Source of the DNA: Chamaelirium japonicum
Lineage: Eukaryota > Streptophyta > Magnoliopsida > Liliales > Melanthiaceae
Direction: 5' to 3'
Length of the DNA: 64,000 nt
Assembly (NCBI GenBank): GCA_947650365.1
Contig: OX393550.1
Location: 113,903,532 to 113,967,531 of the forward strand
Positions 1 through 10,700 of the stretch are shown piece by piece. Below the pieces are notes generated by a model. It was not told the origin of the DNA. It saw nothing but the letters and a program-made list of their open reading frames with translations, and ran no database searches. Within the stretch, counting starts at the first letter, position 1, and every line of letters starts with the position of its first letter. Made by a program: the position numbers and the translations under genes.

Positions 1-15
1 CAAAACTCTCTAATA
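1..15 (-). repeat. Copia-1 3' LTR, first 15 bases only
   Basis: Reads TATTAGAGAG... on the minus strand, identical to the start of the 5' LTR at 5224 and of the Copia-2 LTRs. It follows the polypurine tract directly. The rest lies outside the window. Confidence 0.85.
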
Positions 16-22
16 CTCCCCC

Positions 23-3000
23 TCAAGCTGGAGCAAAGACATCAGACATGCCCAGCTTGGAAATAGTAGGAAGAAGACGAGTTGGTCCAACAGCCTTGGT
101 AAATGCATCAGCAATCTGGTCAGCAGATGGAATGAACACTGGAGTAATGGTACCAGACCGAACATGATCCCGAAGGAAGTGAATATCAACTTCAATATGC
201 TTGGTCCGCTCATGAAGAATAGAGTCAGAAGCAAGTAAAATTGCTGACTGGTTATCACAAAAAAGAGTCGAACAACCTGACGTAGGAAATCCAAGCTCTG
301 ATAAAAGAGAATGTAACCAAATCAACTCTGTAGTCCCATGAGCCATAGCACGATACTCAGCCTCAGCAGAAGATCGAGAGACAACATGCTGCTTTTTACT
401 CTTCCATGAAATGAGATGCTCACCATAAAATGTGCAGACGCCAGAAGTAGAACGACGATCGGTAAGGGAACCCGCATAATCCGAGTCAGTATAACAAGAT
501 AACTTGGATCCATCCTGAGCCCTATAAAAAAGTCCAAGGCCAGGAGCAGCTTTAAGATAACGGAGAATTCGAATTGCAGCAGCCATATGGGATGTTCGGG
601 GAGCATGCATAAACTGACTCATCACACTAACTGCAAAGCTGATATCAGGTCGAGTGTAAGTTAGATAAATCAAACAACCAACAAGACGCTGATAGGAACT
701 GGGATCAGACAGAAGAAATCCAGATTCTGCATGAAGACGATGATTAGCATCCATCGATGTACGAGCCGGTCGACACCCAAGAAGACCAGTATCATGTAAA
801 AGATCAAGTGTATACTTCCGCTGAGAGATAGAGATACCCTGGCGAGAGCGAGCTATCTCAATCCCCAGAAAGTAACGAAGAGGACCAAGGTCCTTTACTT
901 CGAAGGCAGCCTGAAGAGTATTCTTGACGGCAGTGATCCCAGCTGCATCATCCCCTGTAAGAATAATATCATCAACGTAGACCAAAACAATAGCACGTCG
1001 GCCCTCTGCAGTGATCTTAATAAAACAGGTTGGATCAGCATAACATCGAGTGAAGCCGATACGAAGAATCACAGTACTAAAGCGCTCAAACCAAGCCCTG
1101 GGAGACTGCTTCAAGCCGTAAAGTGACTTGATTAAGCGACACACTCGTCCCGAATACTCCCCCTGAAGACGGTACCCAGGAGGAGGGTCCATATATATCT
1201 CCTCAGCGAGATGACCATACAGAAAAGCGTTCTTGATATCAAGCTGATGAAGAGGCCAAGAGTGGCTAGCAGCAAGGGAAAGCAGTAAACGAACACTGGT
1301 CAACTTGGCAACAGGAGCAAAGGTAGCGCCAAACTCATCAGCAGTCTGAGTAAAACCACGAGCAACAAGCCTGGCTTTGTAACGTTCAAGAGAACCATCC
1401 GCACGATACATGACAGTGTAGACCCACTTGCACCCCACAGTACGCTTCCCAGGGGGAAGAGGAACCAAAGCCCAAGTTCCATTCTGGCGCAGGGCAGACA
1501 TTTCAGCATCCATAGCTTTGACCCACTCAGGATCACGTAGAGCCTCAGTAGTAGAACGAGGAATGCGAATAGAGTCTGTGGCAGTTAGATAAGCATGATA
1601 TGCATGGGAAAGGCCCTGATAAGAGACAACACTCGCCAAAGGAAGAGCAGTAACACAAGTACGTTTACCCTTGCGAAGAGCAATGGGCACGTCATCAGAA
1701 GAAGCAGGAGGGATAGAGGAAGGAGGTATACCTGACGTCGGAGGAGGCTCTGGCACAGTGAGAGGGCAAGGCGGGACAACCGGAGCCTGGTGCGACCGCC
1801 TGTGATATGTCTGCGTAATAGGCGGGCGATGAGGCAATATACCGGTGGGAGGAAAAACAGGCATAGGCTGAGCAGCCGTAGATGGCACAGGGGCAGACAA
1901 CGGTGAAGGCTGAACCCGAAAGAAGGACTGATCCTCATGAAAAGTCACATCCATAGAATGGTAAACCCGACATGATTTGGGGTCAAAACAGCGATACCCT
2001 TTAACCCCAGAGGAGTAACCAAGAAAGACACATCGAATAGACTTGTCATCAAGTTTAGTCCGGGAAGGACGACGATCTTGGACAAAACACACACAACCAA
2101 AAACACGCAGAGGAATAGGAAAAAGAGGCAAGGTAGGATGAAGTATATGAAACGGAGTTTTACCAGTAAGAGAACGCGATGGAGTCCGGTTGATCAAATA
2201 GGCAGCAGTAAGGAGAGTAGAACTCCAGAAAGACTTAGGAACTGACATCCCGCGAAGAATGCAGCGGACAATATTCAATAGATGACGATTCTTTCGCTCC
2301 GCCACACCATTTTGCTCAGGTGTATAAGGACATGAAAACTGATGAATAGTACCCTGTGCTGCAAGATAAGAAGAAAAAGAACAAGACGTATATTCACCAC
2401 CATTGTCAGAGCGAAGAACACGTATGCGAGCCCCATACTGAGTTTGAACCATTGCAGAAAAGTGACAATACATAGTAAACACATCAGACTTGCGCTTCAG
2501 AAGATAAACCCAACAACAACGAGAATAATCATCAATAAATGTAACATAGTAACAAAAACCATCATACGCTGTCACAGGAGACGGGCCCCAGACATCAGAG
2601 TGAACTAACTCAAAAGCAGAAGATGACTGACTAAGAGAGGGAGAATAAGAACTACGTGTGTGTTTACAAAGTTCGCACACATCACAACGAAAAGAAGAAC
2701 TAAATGAGGACTCATGACAGACAGAAGCCACAGTGAGGGGACTAGCATGACCAAATCGAGCGTGCCATAGAGCACCAGTCGGGGAGGGAGATAAGCGAGC
2801 AGGAGAAGCAGTAGAGGTAACAGGCAGAGCAGCAGCAGCAGAAGGAACAAGCGGTCGGTCCAGCAAGTACAACCCATCCTTCTCACGGCCTGTGCCAAAA
2901 GTCCTCATCGAAGTTAGGTCCTGAAAAACACATCCACCAGGAAAGAAGGTCACAGAACAATGTAAAGAATTAGTCAAACGACTAACAGATAACAAATTAA

Positions 3001-4324
3001 GGGACAGTTTAGGAACATGCAGAACAGAATCAAGACTAACATCAGAAGAAAGAGGAACAGTACCCTTGCTGAGGATCGAAGTAACTGACCCATCAGCAAG
3101 GCGCACATTTCGCTGACAATATGGCTCAATATGCGAAAGAAGACCAAGCTCACCAGTCATGTGGTCAGTGGCGCCAGAGTCGATCACCCAGGGTGAAGAA
3201 CTGGGATCAACGCCTGATGCTTGGAAAGCGAACGAAGTACCTGAGGAGGAAGCAGTGGATGCTGAGGGCTGAGAAGACGGATGCTGAAGATGCTGAAGTT
3301 GACTCATCAGCTGCTGCACCTGGGAGACCATCTGGCTCAAATCCGAAACACCAGGAGGCGGAGAAGGAGATGTCGACGAACTGGAGATGTCAGCAGCAGC
3401 CACAGTCGGTGAATGAGAAGCAGGTGGAGGGGTAGTACGCAGATGTGGGTACAGCTGGAAGCATCTGGACCGATCATGAAACTGCTTGCCACAATAGGTA
3501 CAAGGACCGGGAGGACCGGTAGAGGTAGTGCCACGACCACCAGGGAGACCACGCCCACAAGACAGAGAGCGACCTCCGCGACCACGAGCGTACGAGAGCG
3601 GAGGACGGGAACCAGAAGCAAGGGCCATCTGCTCAGTCGGAAGATCACCGGAAGGAGAAATAAGCACCCGCGGAGCACCAGTGAGACGAAGACGACGCTC
3701 CTGATCAGCAACAAGAGAGAAGGCGTCAAGAAGATCGGGGAGAGGGGACATCCCAATAATCTGAACACGGATAGCCTCAAACTCGGGTCGAAGGCCCATC
3801 AGAAACTGATACGTCTCCCTTTTTTCCTGTCGTCGCCGAGCAAGTGCAGCATCAGCCGGGTCCTGGAACGCACTCAGTGGCTCTAAATCAGACAGCTCGA
3901 GAAAACGACCTTGAAGAAAAGAGAAATACTCTTGAACAGAACGATCGCCCTGAGTAACGGCAGTGATTTCCCGATAGACAGCATAGATCCGAGCATCAAC
4001 CCGAGTGTGTCCATAAGTCCTTTGGAGAGCAGACCATAAACCAGAAACGGAATCATACCGCATGAACTGCTCATAGATTTTGGGCTCCATCGAGCATTGA
4101 AGCCAACCAAGGATCTGAAAGTTTTCGGTGGTCCACTTTAACACCTCGGCCGGCTCTGTAGGTTTCGAGACACCAGTAAGCCATGCAAGCTTATCTCGGC
4201 CGGCAAGATAGACACGAACAGAGTTGGACCAGGAAAGAAAATTCTTGTCGTCCAAGAGAACTGTAGTAATGTGACGGGCAAAACCGTCGTGAGAGCCAAC
4301 AAGTGGGGCGACCTTGGAATCCAT
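23..4324 (-). CDS. Intact Ty1/copia gag-pol polyprotein (Copia-1), 1433 aa
   Basis: Single open frame for capsid, protease, integrase, reverse transcriptase and RNase H, which make the cytoplasmic particle and the integrating cDNA. Seen: gag with zinc knuckle CTYCGKQFHDRSRC (C-x2-C-x4-H-x4-C) near residues 275-288; protease DSGATD near 382; integrase with an H/C finger (HARFGH...CDVCELC) and a D-D-E set in SDVWG (~575), RSDNGGEY (~640) and NGVAERKN (~675); RT with QLDIKNAFLYG and YVDDIIL (~1118); RNase H with TDSDYAG (~1281), SSAEAEYRA and CDNQSA. The length is usual for a copia polyprotein and no stop or frameshift is present. The start chosen is the MDSKVAP methionine, conserved in all three copies. 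The copia lineage is not assigned. Confidence 0.95.
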   Translation of the reverse strand: MDSKVAPLVGSHDGFARHITTVLLDDKNFLSWSNSVRVYLAGRDKLAWLTGVSKPTEPAEVLKWTTENFQILGWLQCSMEPKIYEQFMRYDSVSGLWSALQRTYGHTRVDARIYAVYREITAVTQGDRSVQEYFSFLQGRFLELSDLEPLSAFQDPADAALARRRQEKRETYQFLMGLRPEFEAIRVQIIGMSPLPDLLDAFSLVADQERRLRLTGAPRVLISPSGDLPTEQMALASGSRPPLSYARGRGGRSLSCGRGLPGGRGTTSTGPPGPCTYCGKQFHDRSRCFQLYPHLRTTPPPASHSPTVAAADISSSSTSPSPPPGVSDLSQMVSQVQQLMSQLQHLQHPSSQPSASTASSSGTSFAFQASGVDPSSSPWVIDSGATDHMTGELGLLSHIEPYCQRNVRLADGSVTSILSKGTVPLSSDVSLDSVLHVPKLSLNLLSVSRLTNSLHCSVTFFPGGCVFQDLTSMRTFGTGREKDGLYLLDRPLVPSAAAALPVTSTASPARLSPSPTGALWHARFGHASPLTVASVCHESSFSSSFRCDVCELCKHTRSSYSPSLSQSSSAFELVHSDVWGPSPVTAYDGFCYYVTFIDDYSRCCWVYLLKRKSDVFTMYCHFSAMVQTQYGARIRVLRSDNGGEYTSCSFSSYLAAQGTIHQFSCPYTPEQNGVAERKNRHLLNIVRCILRGMSVPKSFWSSTLLTAAYLINRTPSRSLTGKTPFHILHPTLPLFPIPLRVFGCVCFVQDRRPSRTKLDDKSIRCVFLGYSSGVKGYRCFDPKSCRVYHSMDVTFHEDQSFFRVQPSPLSAPVPSTAAQPMPVFPPTGILPHRPPITQTYHRRSHQAPVVPPCPLTVPEPPPTSGIPPSSIPPASSDDVPIALRKGKRTCVTALPLASVVSYQGLSHAYHAYLTATDSIRIPRSTTEALRDPEWVKAMDAEMSALRQNGTWALVPLPPGKRTVGCKWVYTVMYRADGSLERYKARLVARGFTQTADEFGATFAPVAKLTSVRLLLSLAASHSWPLHQLDIKNAFLYGHLAEEIYMDPPPGYRLQGEYSGRVCRLIKSLYGLKQSPRAWFERFSTVILRIGFTRCYADPTCFIKITAEGRRAIVLVYVDDIILTGDDAAGITAVKNTLQAAFEVKDLGPLRYFLGIEIARSRQGISISQRKYTLDLLHDTGLLGCRPARTSMDANHRLHAESGFLLSDPSSYQRLVGCLIYLTYTRPDISFAVSVMSQFMHAPRTSHMAAAIRILRYLKAAPGLGLFYRAQDGSKLSCYTDSDYAGSLTDRRSTSGVCTFYGEHLISWKSKKQHVVSRSSAEAEYRAMAHGTTELIWLHSLLSELGFPTSGCSTLFCDNQSAILLASDSILHERTKHIEVDIHFLRDHVRSGTITPVFIPSADQIADAFTKAVGPTRLLPTISKLGMSDVFAPA

Positions 4325-5070
4325 GGGGAGGGATGAGAGAGAACTGAGAAGAGAACGGAGAAACCCTTCACAAATTCAGGAAAGGATAGGGCATGTGGAA
4401 GAAACGGAACAGTATCCGTGTAGACGAAAATAAACGGAATCACCACCCCAAAAAAAAAACATAGCAAGAGAGATTAAACCAATCAAAGGAAGGTATCGGA
4501 CAACCGATCAAGCATCGTCAAGCAGCAGAAGCAACAGCGGGGATGCCCATTAATGACAGCAGTAACAGACGGCGCAGGAAAGGCTGCAGATGGGCGCAGG
4601 AGAGGCGGCAGAGGGGCGCGGGTGTGCAGAGGGGCGCAGGGTAGGCTGGTGTGGCGCGGGGGTGAGCAGACGGGGTGGCGGGGGTGGCGCAGGGGAGCGG
4701 GAGGCACTGGGGTGGCACGGGGTGGCGCAGAAGGGCGCTGGGGTGGCGCGGTGGCGAGCAGAAGGGGTGGCAGGGGTCGCACAGGGGAGCGGGAGGCTCT
4801 GGGGTGGAGCGGGGTGGCGTCGGGGCGAGCTGGAGGCGGCCGGGAAGGGCAGAGATGGCTCGGGGTGGCTCGAGGGTGGCTCGAGGTGGCGTCGGGGCGA
4901 GCGGGAGGTGTCCGGGAAGGGCAGAGATGGCTCCGGGTGGCTCGGGGTGGCTCGAGGTGTCACCGGGGCGAGCGGACGGCAGTCGGGAACTGCCGGGGTG
5001 GCTCGGGGTGGCTCGAGGTGGCGCCGGGGCGAGCGGCAGGCGGTCGGGACGAGCGGGGGTTCTGATACCA
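4325..5070 (-). other. Copia-1 untranslated leader with GC-rich repeat tract and primer-binding site
   Basis: About 745 bases between LTR and gag start. The primer site TGGTATCAGAAC reads on the minus strand from 5070 downward, right next to the LTR, and matches the 3' end of initiator tRNA-Met. From about 4560 to 5060 the leader is a run of imperfect short repeats (minus strand: ACCCCGAGCC and GCGCCACCCC variants), shared with the Copia-2 and Copia-3 leaders. Long ORFs in this tract on both strands are by-products of biased composition and I do not call them genes. Confidence 0.8.
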
Positions 5071-5224
5071 TGAAGAAACGAAACGCGTGAGTTAGGGTAA
5101 TTAACCCTAACTCCTTTTATAACTTAGTAAATATCAGGTTTACAATAAAGTCCTCAAAGAAAACACTTATTAATAATAAGGACAAACTTATTAATAATAA
5201 GGACAAACACAAAACTCTCTAATA
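5071..5224 (-). repeat. Copia-1 5' LTR (154 bp)
   Basis: Starts TATTAGAGAG and ends ...TTCTTCA on the minus strand. It nearly matches the 155-bp LTRs of Copia-2. It contains two short direct repeats (GTTTGTCCTTATTATTAATAA type) and a TATA box, TTATAAAAGG, read on the minus strand near 5115-5125, which would drive the genomic transcript. It is very short for a complete copia element. Confidence 0.93.
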
Positions 5225-6043
5225 CTAACAAAATTCCTCACAATATCTCTCCATCACAAAAGAATAACCATGTGCACCAATGAAGGCCAAATTGTCTCCA
5301 ACATGTGCCAATGGTCCTCCAGAAAACCACCAATAGAGAAGAACACACAAAACATGCTACATGATAGATGGAGAAGAAATGTCTACCTTTTTGTGCGCTC
5401 TCTTCAATAGATCTAACTAAATGGATCTAGATACTCACCAGTCATGATCTGTCAAATCAAGCATCATCATAGCACCACGGATCTCCCAACAGTCTTGCGC
5501 TCTGCCTCTTGGACTCGTTCCATCATGTCCTCGGTCTCCGCAACATGGCCTCACCCTCCATGGCTCGGCCATCATGCCCAAAGGCATCTTCCCCAAAAGG
5601 GTCTTCTCTCGGTTTTTCCTTTTAGTAGAATTCTTTCAAGATTGGTCACCAAGCACCCGCAATACGGTGCTCCAACATGACATCGTGGATGCCACCAACC
5701 CTTCAAGTGCCTGGGGGGAGGAGCAAAACACGCTCCCCCCTGGGTAGATCTCATTCTTTTGAAGCTTCACCAAGAGCCACCAAGCCTCCCTCAAAGAAAC
5801 AAAGATTCTCCTTAATTCTAAAACCCTAGACCCCTTTATATATCAAGGGAATAGGTGTACATAAGCTCTATCCCGAGATACCCATCCAATAGACCCAAAA
5901 GGATGGTCAAACCGCATACGATTGGTCTGCCCCGCTTTGCTTCTTGCGCTCGTTCTTGTCGAGTGAGAAAGGATGCATCGAAAATCTCAGGGCCCAGGTC
6001 GTGCGCATGACCCCTGAAGGAAATCGTGCGTACGACCAGACAT
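5225..6043. other. No gene seen; intron-like or decayed repeat sequence
   Basis: No frame with recognisable protein similarity. A TATA-like CTTTATATATCAAGGG near 5835 and AAACCCTAGA just before it look like a plant LTR promoter region, but I find no partner LTR. It lies left of the VPS13 exon at 14237, so it is probably part of the next VPS13 intron or downstream flank. Confidence 0.4.
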
Positions 6044-7000
6044 GGTTTAAAATATCGACGATATATAGCGATATATCGCTATATCACCAGGATCTGACAT
6101 CAAAACCGACTAAATTCCCCTGTTTTGGGAAAAAAGTCAAAATATTGCTGATATATCGCTAAATATCGTCGATATATCGCCAAATATCGCCGATATATCT
6201 CCAAACCCTCCATTTGTTGTTTTTGGTGGATTTGAAGCCTCTCTTCACAATTTTTGGGTTTCTTCGAAACGTCTACGTTAAGTTATATTTTTAAATCTTT
6301 TTGTTTTTAAATTTCTCAAATTTCTTAAGTAGATTTTTGTGAAGAATAGATTATAAACATAAATTGCATCAAGTTTGATGTGATTCATCATGATTATCAT
6401 GAAATTAATTGGGATTCATGGATTTTATTTATTTTAACCCAATAAACCCTAATGAAATTATAGATGTCAACACAACATATCAAATTTACTTGCTATCCAA
6501 ATTTAAATATTTTTTGCTTAAATCATTTTCAGAGCATTATGCTATGTCATGTACAATCAGTCTGTGAGATGTTTTATGCTTATTATGTCTTATGCTTTAT
6601 GAGTTATGAATTTGTGATATGCTTTTATGTACTGTGAACCATATAGGTTTTGATATGTTTTATCATGCTTCCTAGTGTGTGTAATCTTATTGTGATTGTT
6701 TAATTCGCAAACTGTTACAAAGTTTCGAACAATTCATAGACAGTGTTGGACAGTTCACAAGCTCATATATAGAGCCTAAATTGAGTATCCCCTAGAGTAA
6801 ATGATTGTTTTTTGTATGTTATTGATCATAATGGTGTATCTATACATCCTAATGGGATATATAGAAAAATCCTTCAAAAATTATTCATTTTGCCCACTTT
6901 TCCTTAATTGTTAACGATATTTGGCAATAAATAGCGATATATCCCCGATTTTTCCGCCGGGCAACTTGGCGATATCGACAGCTATAACGATACTTACAAC
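6044..7000. mobile_element. Possible TIR element built of ATATCG-type motifs
   Basis: Both ends carry related inverted sequence: GTTTAAAATATCGACG... on the left, and on the right, read in reverse, GTTGTAAGTATCGTTATAGC. Subterminal motifs (GATATATAGCGATATATCGC and variants) cluster at 6048-6200 and 6910-7000, while the middle is plain AT-rich DNA with no ORF. No convincing target duplication was found, so superfamily and exact borders are open. Confidence 0.4.
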
Positions 7001-7711
7001 ATTGCGACCTGGAAGTCATGTGCAGTACCTGGAGTCGAGCCATATCTTCAACAAACTCCACCTTTGTGAGAAGTCACAAACTAGACGCATATTCATCATC
7101 TTTCAATGCACCCTAACAGTGCCAAACGATACCCTACTGGTATCATGAACCCGTTTCCTAACGGCGCTCTAAATGACACCCTGACGGTACCAAACGACCC
7201 CCTCCTCATTGTTCCAAACACGTGTTCTAAAGATGCACCAAAACACCACGTCGGTACTTGCATCCAAATTTGTGCCCTACACCTCTGGCCGATGTATGCA
7301 CCTAACTGAATGCCAATGACCGATCACCATGCCCAATGATCGCCTCCTTTATCCATCCTCAAGTGGCCACAATACTCAGTCTCCTCCAACATCCAAACGA
7401 GCTCCACCTCAACTGATGTCGCTCCACCACCAATGAACAAACGTACGAAGTCTCCTCTGACGTCCCAACAAGCTCCATCTCACCGATGGACTTGTGCCAA
7501 CGGGGAATCCCACCGAATCTGTTCCTGCTCGAGGTCACGAACATGTGGCTCTCCTCCAAATTGGATTTTAAGCCAATCGCCTCTCCTCCAAATAAGATTA
7601 CACGCCACCCCACAATGCTCAACAGAAGGAACCTATAGAAAAATTAAAGAAGAGTGCTTCAAAGTAGGGCTACCAGGCTCTGTTACCATGGGTGAGTCCC
7701 AAAAGGACAGT
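7001..7711. other. No gene seen
   Basis: Short open frames only, with no recognisable domain. The composition (repeated CCTAACGGCGC and ACCAAACGA-like phrases near 7105-7200) suggests old repeat sequence. Nothing can be named. Confidence 0.35.
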
Positions 7712-7870
7712 TATTGTTGTTGACATCTGGTTGCTAAGTTGGATGTCCATAGATAACTGACATTATCCTCATGCATTGTTTGTATTTGCATCACATTTTC
7801 ATGGAACGATAGATACATCATACTTAAAGATTACTTCTATTAAAAAAATTTAGTTATACTTAATAGTTTT

Positions 7871-8037
7871 TATTAGATGTAGAGTTACTATTAGTTCCAC
7901 CTTAGTTGTGGTATTGTAATGATGTGCATTCTCTCTATATAAGGAGAGGTAGTCTTATGTAATGGGATATACGAAAAGATAATGCAAGGAGTTTTCTCCC
8001 TAAACCCTAGTTTCTTTCTCCCTCTCTCTTCGTAACA
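7871..8037 (+). repeat. 5' LTR of the non-coding LTR element
   Basis: TATTAGATGTAG...CGTAACA. It carries the TATA box CTATATAAGGAG near 7935-7950. The TSD lies upstream and the primer site directly downstream. Confidence 0.88.
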
Positions 8038-8399
8038 TGGTATTAGAGCCGGCCTAGGGTTTCGGAGATCCCATCTCTAGCCTCGGCCTCCTCGGTCGCC
8101 GCCGCCGACCTCGGGAAGGCCGAGCATAGTAAAATTATTTTCTCCCGTCCCAATCTCTCTCTCGAGCAAATCCCGTGCGGCCCGATTGTGTGATCCCCAT
8201 TGTGATCACTGCCGATCTCTCCCGAGCAAACTGTGTATCCTTGTTCGCTTGCTTCCGCCACCTTGCCTGCGCCCGCGATGATCTCGTCGCCCTATGCCCC
8301 TTCTACCGGCCTCCATCGCCTCGTCCGCACCTCGTCTGTGTCCATGCCAGACCCGTCGGCCCTCTATCTACCCTACCTGTGCCCGCGACGAGCCCATCA

Positions 8400-9960
8400 C
8401 TCTGCATCCGAGCCCGCCGCCGGCTCTCCTATAGCCCACCAACTATCCGCCGCCCCTCCTGCAGCACATCGGTCTTCTGTCGGCCCCTCCTGCAGCCCGC
8501 CAGCCCTCCGCTGGACCTCCTGCAGCCCGCCGATTATCCGTCGGCCCTACGGCAGCTTGTCAGTCTTCCGACTGCCCCTCCTACGGCCAGCCACCGGGCC
8601 TTTCTGCAACCCATTGACTATCCACCGACCCTCCTACATCCTGTTGATCTTCCGCCGGCCCCTCTTGTAGCCCACTGTCGATCGTTTGCCTACCCTCCTG
8701 CAACCCACCGGTCTTCCGTCGGCCCCTCCTACAGCCTGCCAGCCCTCCGCCGGACCTCTTGCAGCCCGCCAACTATCCGCTGGCCTTCCTGCAGCTTGTC
8801 GGTCTTCCGTCGGCCCATCCTACAGTCTGTCAGCTATCCGACGGTCCTCCTGCAGCCCGCCGGTCTTCCGCCAGCTTCTCCTACAACCCGCCAGCCTTCC
8901 GCCGGACCTCCTGCAGTCCCCCGCTGGCTCTCTGCATCCCGTCGGCTCTCTGCTACCCATAGCCCGCTCCGACCCTCTAAAGCCTGTCGGTCCTTCGCAG
9001 CCTACGCCGACCCTCTGCAGTCCGTCGGTCCTACGCCGCATGTGCCTGTCTGCCCTCTGCTGATCTTGTCTTTCGATGGCTGCCTCTGATCAATCGTCGA
9101 TGGTGACTCCTGTGCAGACGACTCCTGCACAGTTCTCGACGTCGTGGTCAGCCCCTATGCCGGCCCTCCCTGCGCTTTGCCAATTGGTCCGCCTGCATTT
9201 TGTCGGTCCGTCTGCACCTTGTGCTCTACCAAAATGCCCCTCTATGCTATGCGCCTTGCCGGTCCTCCTTGTGCTCATCGGCTTGCACCTCTATGCCCTG
9301 CGCTTTGCCAGTCTACATGAGCCATGTACTTTATCAGTCTCGCTTACATCCTACGCTCTACCGGCCAGTCTACGTCCTACGCTCTGCCGGCCAGTCTACG
9401 TCCTACACTTTGCTTGCCCGCCTACTTCCTATGCTCTGTCGGCGCTCTCCTGGCCCTTCGCATGTGCCTTACACTCTGTCGGTGTCTGCGACCTACACCC
9501 TTGCATTCTACAATTCCGCCTGCGCCTGCATTCGTGCCTTATACTGGGCCGGTCCACCTGCGCTTTGCCGTCCTGTCGGCCTGCGTCTTGTCGGCCTGCA
9601 CGTGCTTTGCTCTCTGCCGACCTGCTTGCTCCTTGCGCTCTGTCAGCCTGCCTGCGCCTGCACTCGTGCCCTGCGCCATTGCGCTCTATCAGTTTGCCTG
9701 CGCCTTTGCGCTTTGTCGGTTCGCCTACTGCACTCCTACCCTGCACTCTGTCGGCACTCTTCCGATTCGATCTACCTACGCTTTGCGCTCTGCCGACCGA
9801 CCTACGCCCTTGCGCTCTACCGGTCCGCCTGCGCTAGCACTTGTGCCCTACGCCCTGCACTTTACCAGTCCGCCTTATGCTCTATCGGTCTGCCCCTTTG
9901 CACTCTGCGGTCTGCCCATCCTTTTACGCCTTGCGCTTTACTGGCTCACCCGCACCCTGC
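8400..9960 (+). repeat. Internal pyrimidine-rich degenerate tandem repeats of the non-coding LTR element
   Basis: Two blocks. About 8400-8950 repeats CCTCCTGCAGCCCGCC and GTCTTCCGTCGGCCCC phrases with spacing of a few tens of bases. About 9170-9960 repeats TGCGCTCTGCCGGTCCGCCT-like phrases. Several frames stay open for 100-350 codons simply because the repeats lack stops. The predicted peptides are low-complexity Ser/Pro/Leu/Ala/Cys strings that differ by frame, so I do not call them genes. The copies are imperfect, as expected of old array expansion. Confidence 0.7.
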
Positions 9961-10531
9961 CAATCGAGATCCTCTCCCTCCTTCCGATCGAGCCTCTCTC
10001 CCTCTGGGGTCTCTTCTTGGTCGTTGTCTTATCCGGCCTGTTTCTATCCTCTTTCTCCCTGGTCGCATGGATCTTCTATTTCCAGCCACTTGTGCCAGCT
10101 CTCGGATCCTCTCAAAATTATGTCTCTATTTTCTCTCCCTCGTATGTGATGATTGAGATCTTCTACGAGGTATCAAGTGCTTGTTTCGGCCGGGTATTTG
10201 CCTCCTATGAAGTCTCGCGCATCCACATCTTTCTTAGCCGATCTCTACCCTTTCGGCCTCCTTCTTTGTTGGCTTCCATCACCGCCCTGACCCTTAGTGA
10301 TTATTGTCAGTTCCCCGGTTACCTGCTTTCAGGTTGGCCGGGTTTCCCCGGTTGTCTTGCTTGCAGGTCAATCGGGTTTCCAGGATGACTTGCTTGCAGG
10401 TCACCCTGGCACTATTTTTTTACTTTACAGCATAAAAATGGGATATTTGATGTAATTTTTTCTTTTCTTTTTCCTTTCTTTTATTAAGAAAACTGATGTT
10501 GGTTTATACCTTACATCAGTTTGACGGGGGG

Positions 10532-10700
10532 TATTAGATGTAGAGTTACTATTAGTTCCACCATAGTTGTGGTATTGTAATGGTGTGCGTTCTCTCTCTA
10601 TATAAGGAGAGGTAGTCTTATGTAATGGGATATACAAAGAGATAATACAAGGAGTTTTCTCCCCAAACCCTAGTCTCTCTCTCCCTCTCTCTTCGTAATA
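10532..10700 (+). repeat. 3' LTR of the non-coding LTR element
   Basis: Direct repeat of 7871-8037 with about eleven differences. It ends CGTAATA where the 5' copy ends CGTAACA, so the terminal CA has decayed. It is followed by the GTTTT duplication. Confidence 0.88.

Larger units (their letters stand above)
1..5224 (-). mobile_element. Copia-1: Ty1/copia LTR retrotransposon, 3' LTR cut by window edge
   Basis: Minus-strand element with 5' LTR at 5071-5224, tRNA-iMet-type primer site next to it, a leader, one uninterrupted gag-pol ORF (23-4324) and a polypurine tract (GAGGGGGAG on the minus strand, plus 16-24). Positions 1-15 are the first bases of the 3' LTR, so the element continues left of the window. 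The bases beyond the 5' LTR (ctaac, 5225-5229) are the candidate target-site duplication; its partner is outside the window. Domain order PR-INT-RT-RNaseH is diagnostic of Ty1/copia. It is the least damaged of three copies of this family here (others at 44843 and 51472). Confidence 0.95.
7871..10700 (+). mobile_element. Non-coding LTR retrotransposon (LARD/TRIM-like), TSD GTTTT
   Basis: A 167-bp LTR at 7871-8037 and a 169-bp LTR at 10532-10700 (about 93% alike by eye) flank 2.5 kb. The duplication GTTTT lies at 7866-7870 and 10701-10705. The primer site TGGTATTAGAGCC follows the 5' LTR directly (8038), and a GACGGGGGG purine tract precedes the 3' LTR. The LTR starts TATTAGA like those of the copia family here, and the primer site is the variant found in Copia-3. 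The interior has no gag, protease, RT or integrase motif, so it must have been moved by enzymes from another element. It sits inside the left LTR of the older gypsy relic. Confidence 0.88.

Noticed and set aside
4483..5090. Plus- and minus-strand ORFs in the Copia-1 leader
   Set aside because: Repeat-driven open frames. The same tract in Copia-2 and Copia-3 gives different peptides, so there is no conserved protein.
8175..10388. Several 100-350-codon plus-strand ORFs in the non-coding LTR element
   Set aside because: They overlap in different frames, consist of Ser/Pro/Leu/Cys-rich low-complexity peptides, and follow directly from stop-free tandem repeats. No domain motif.
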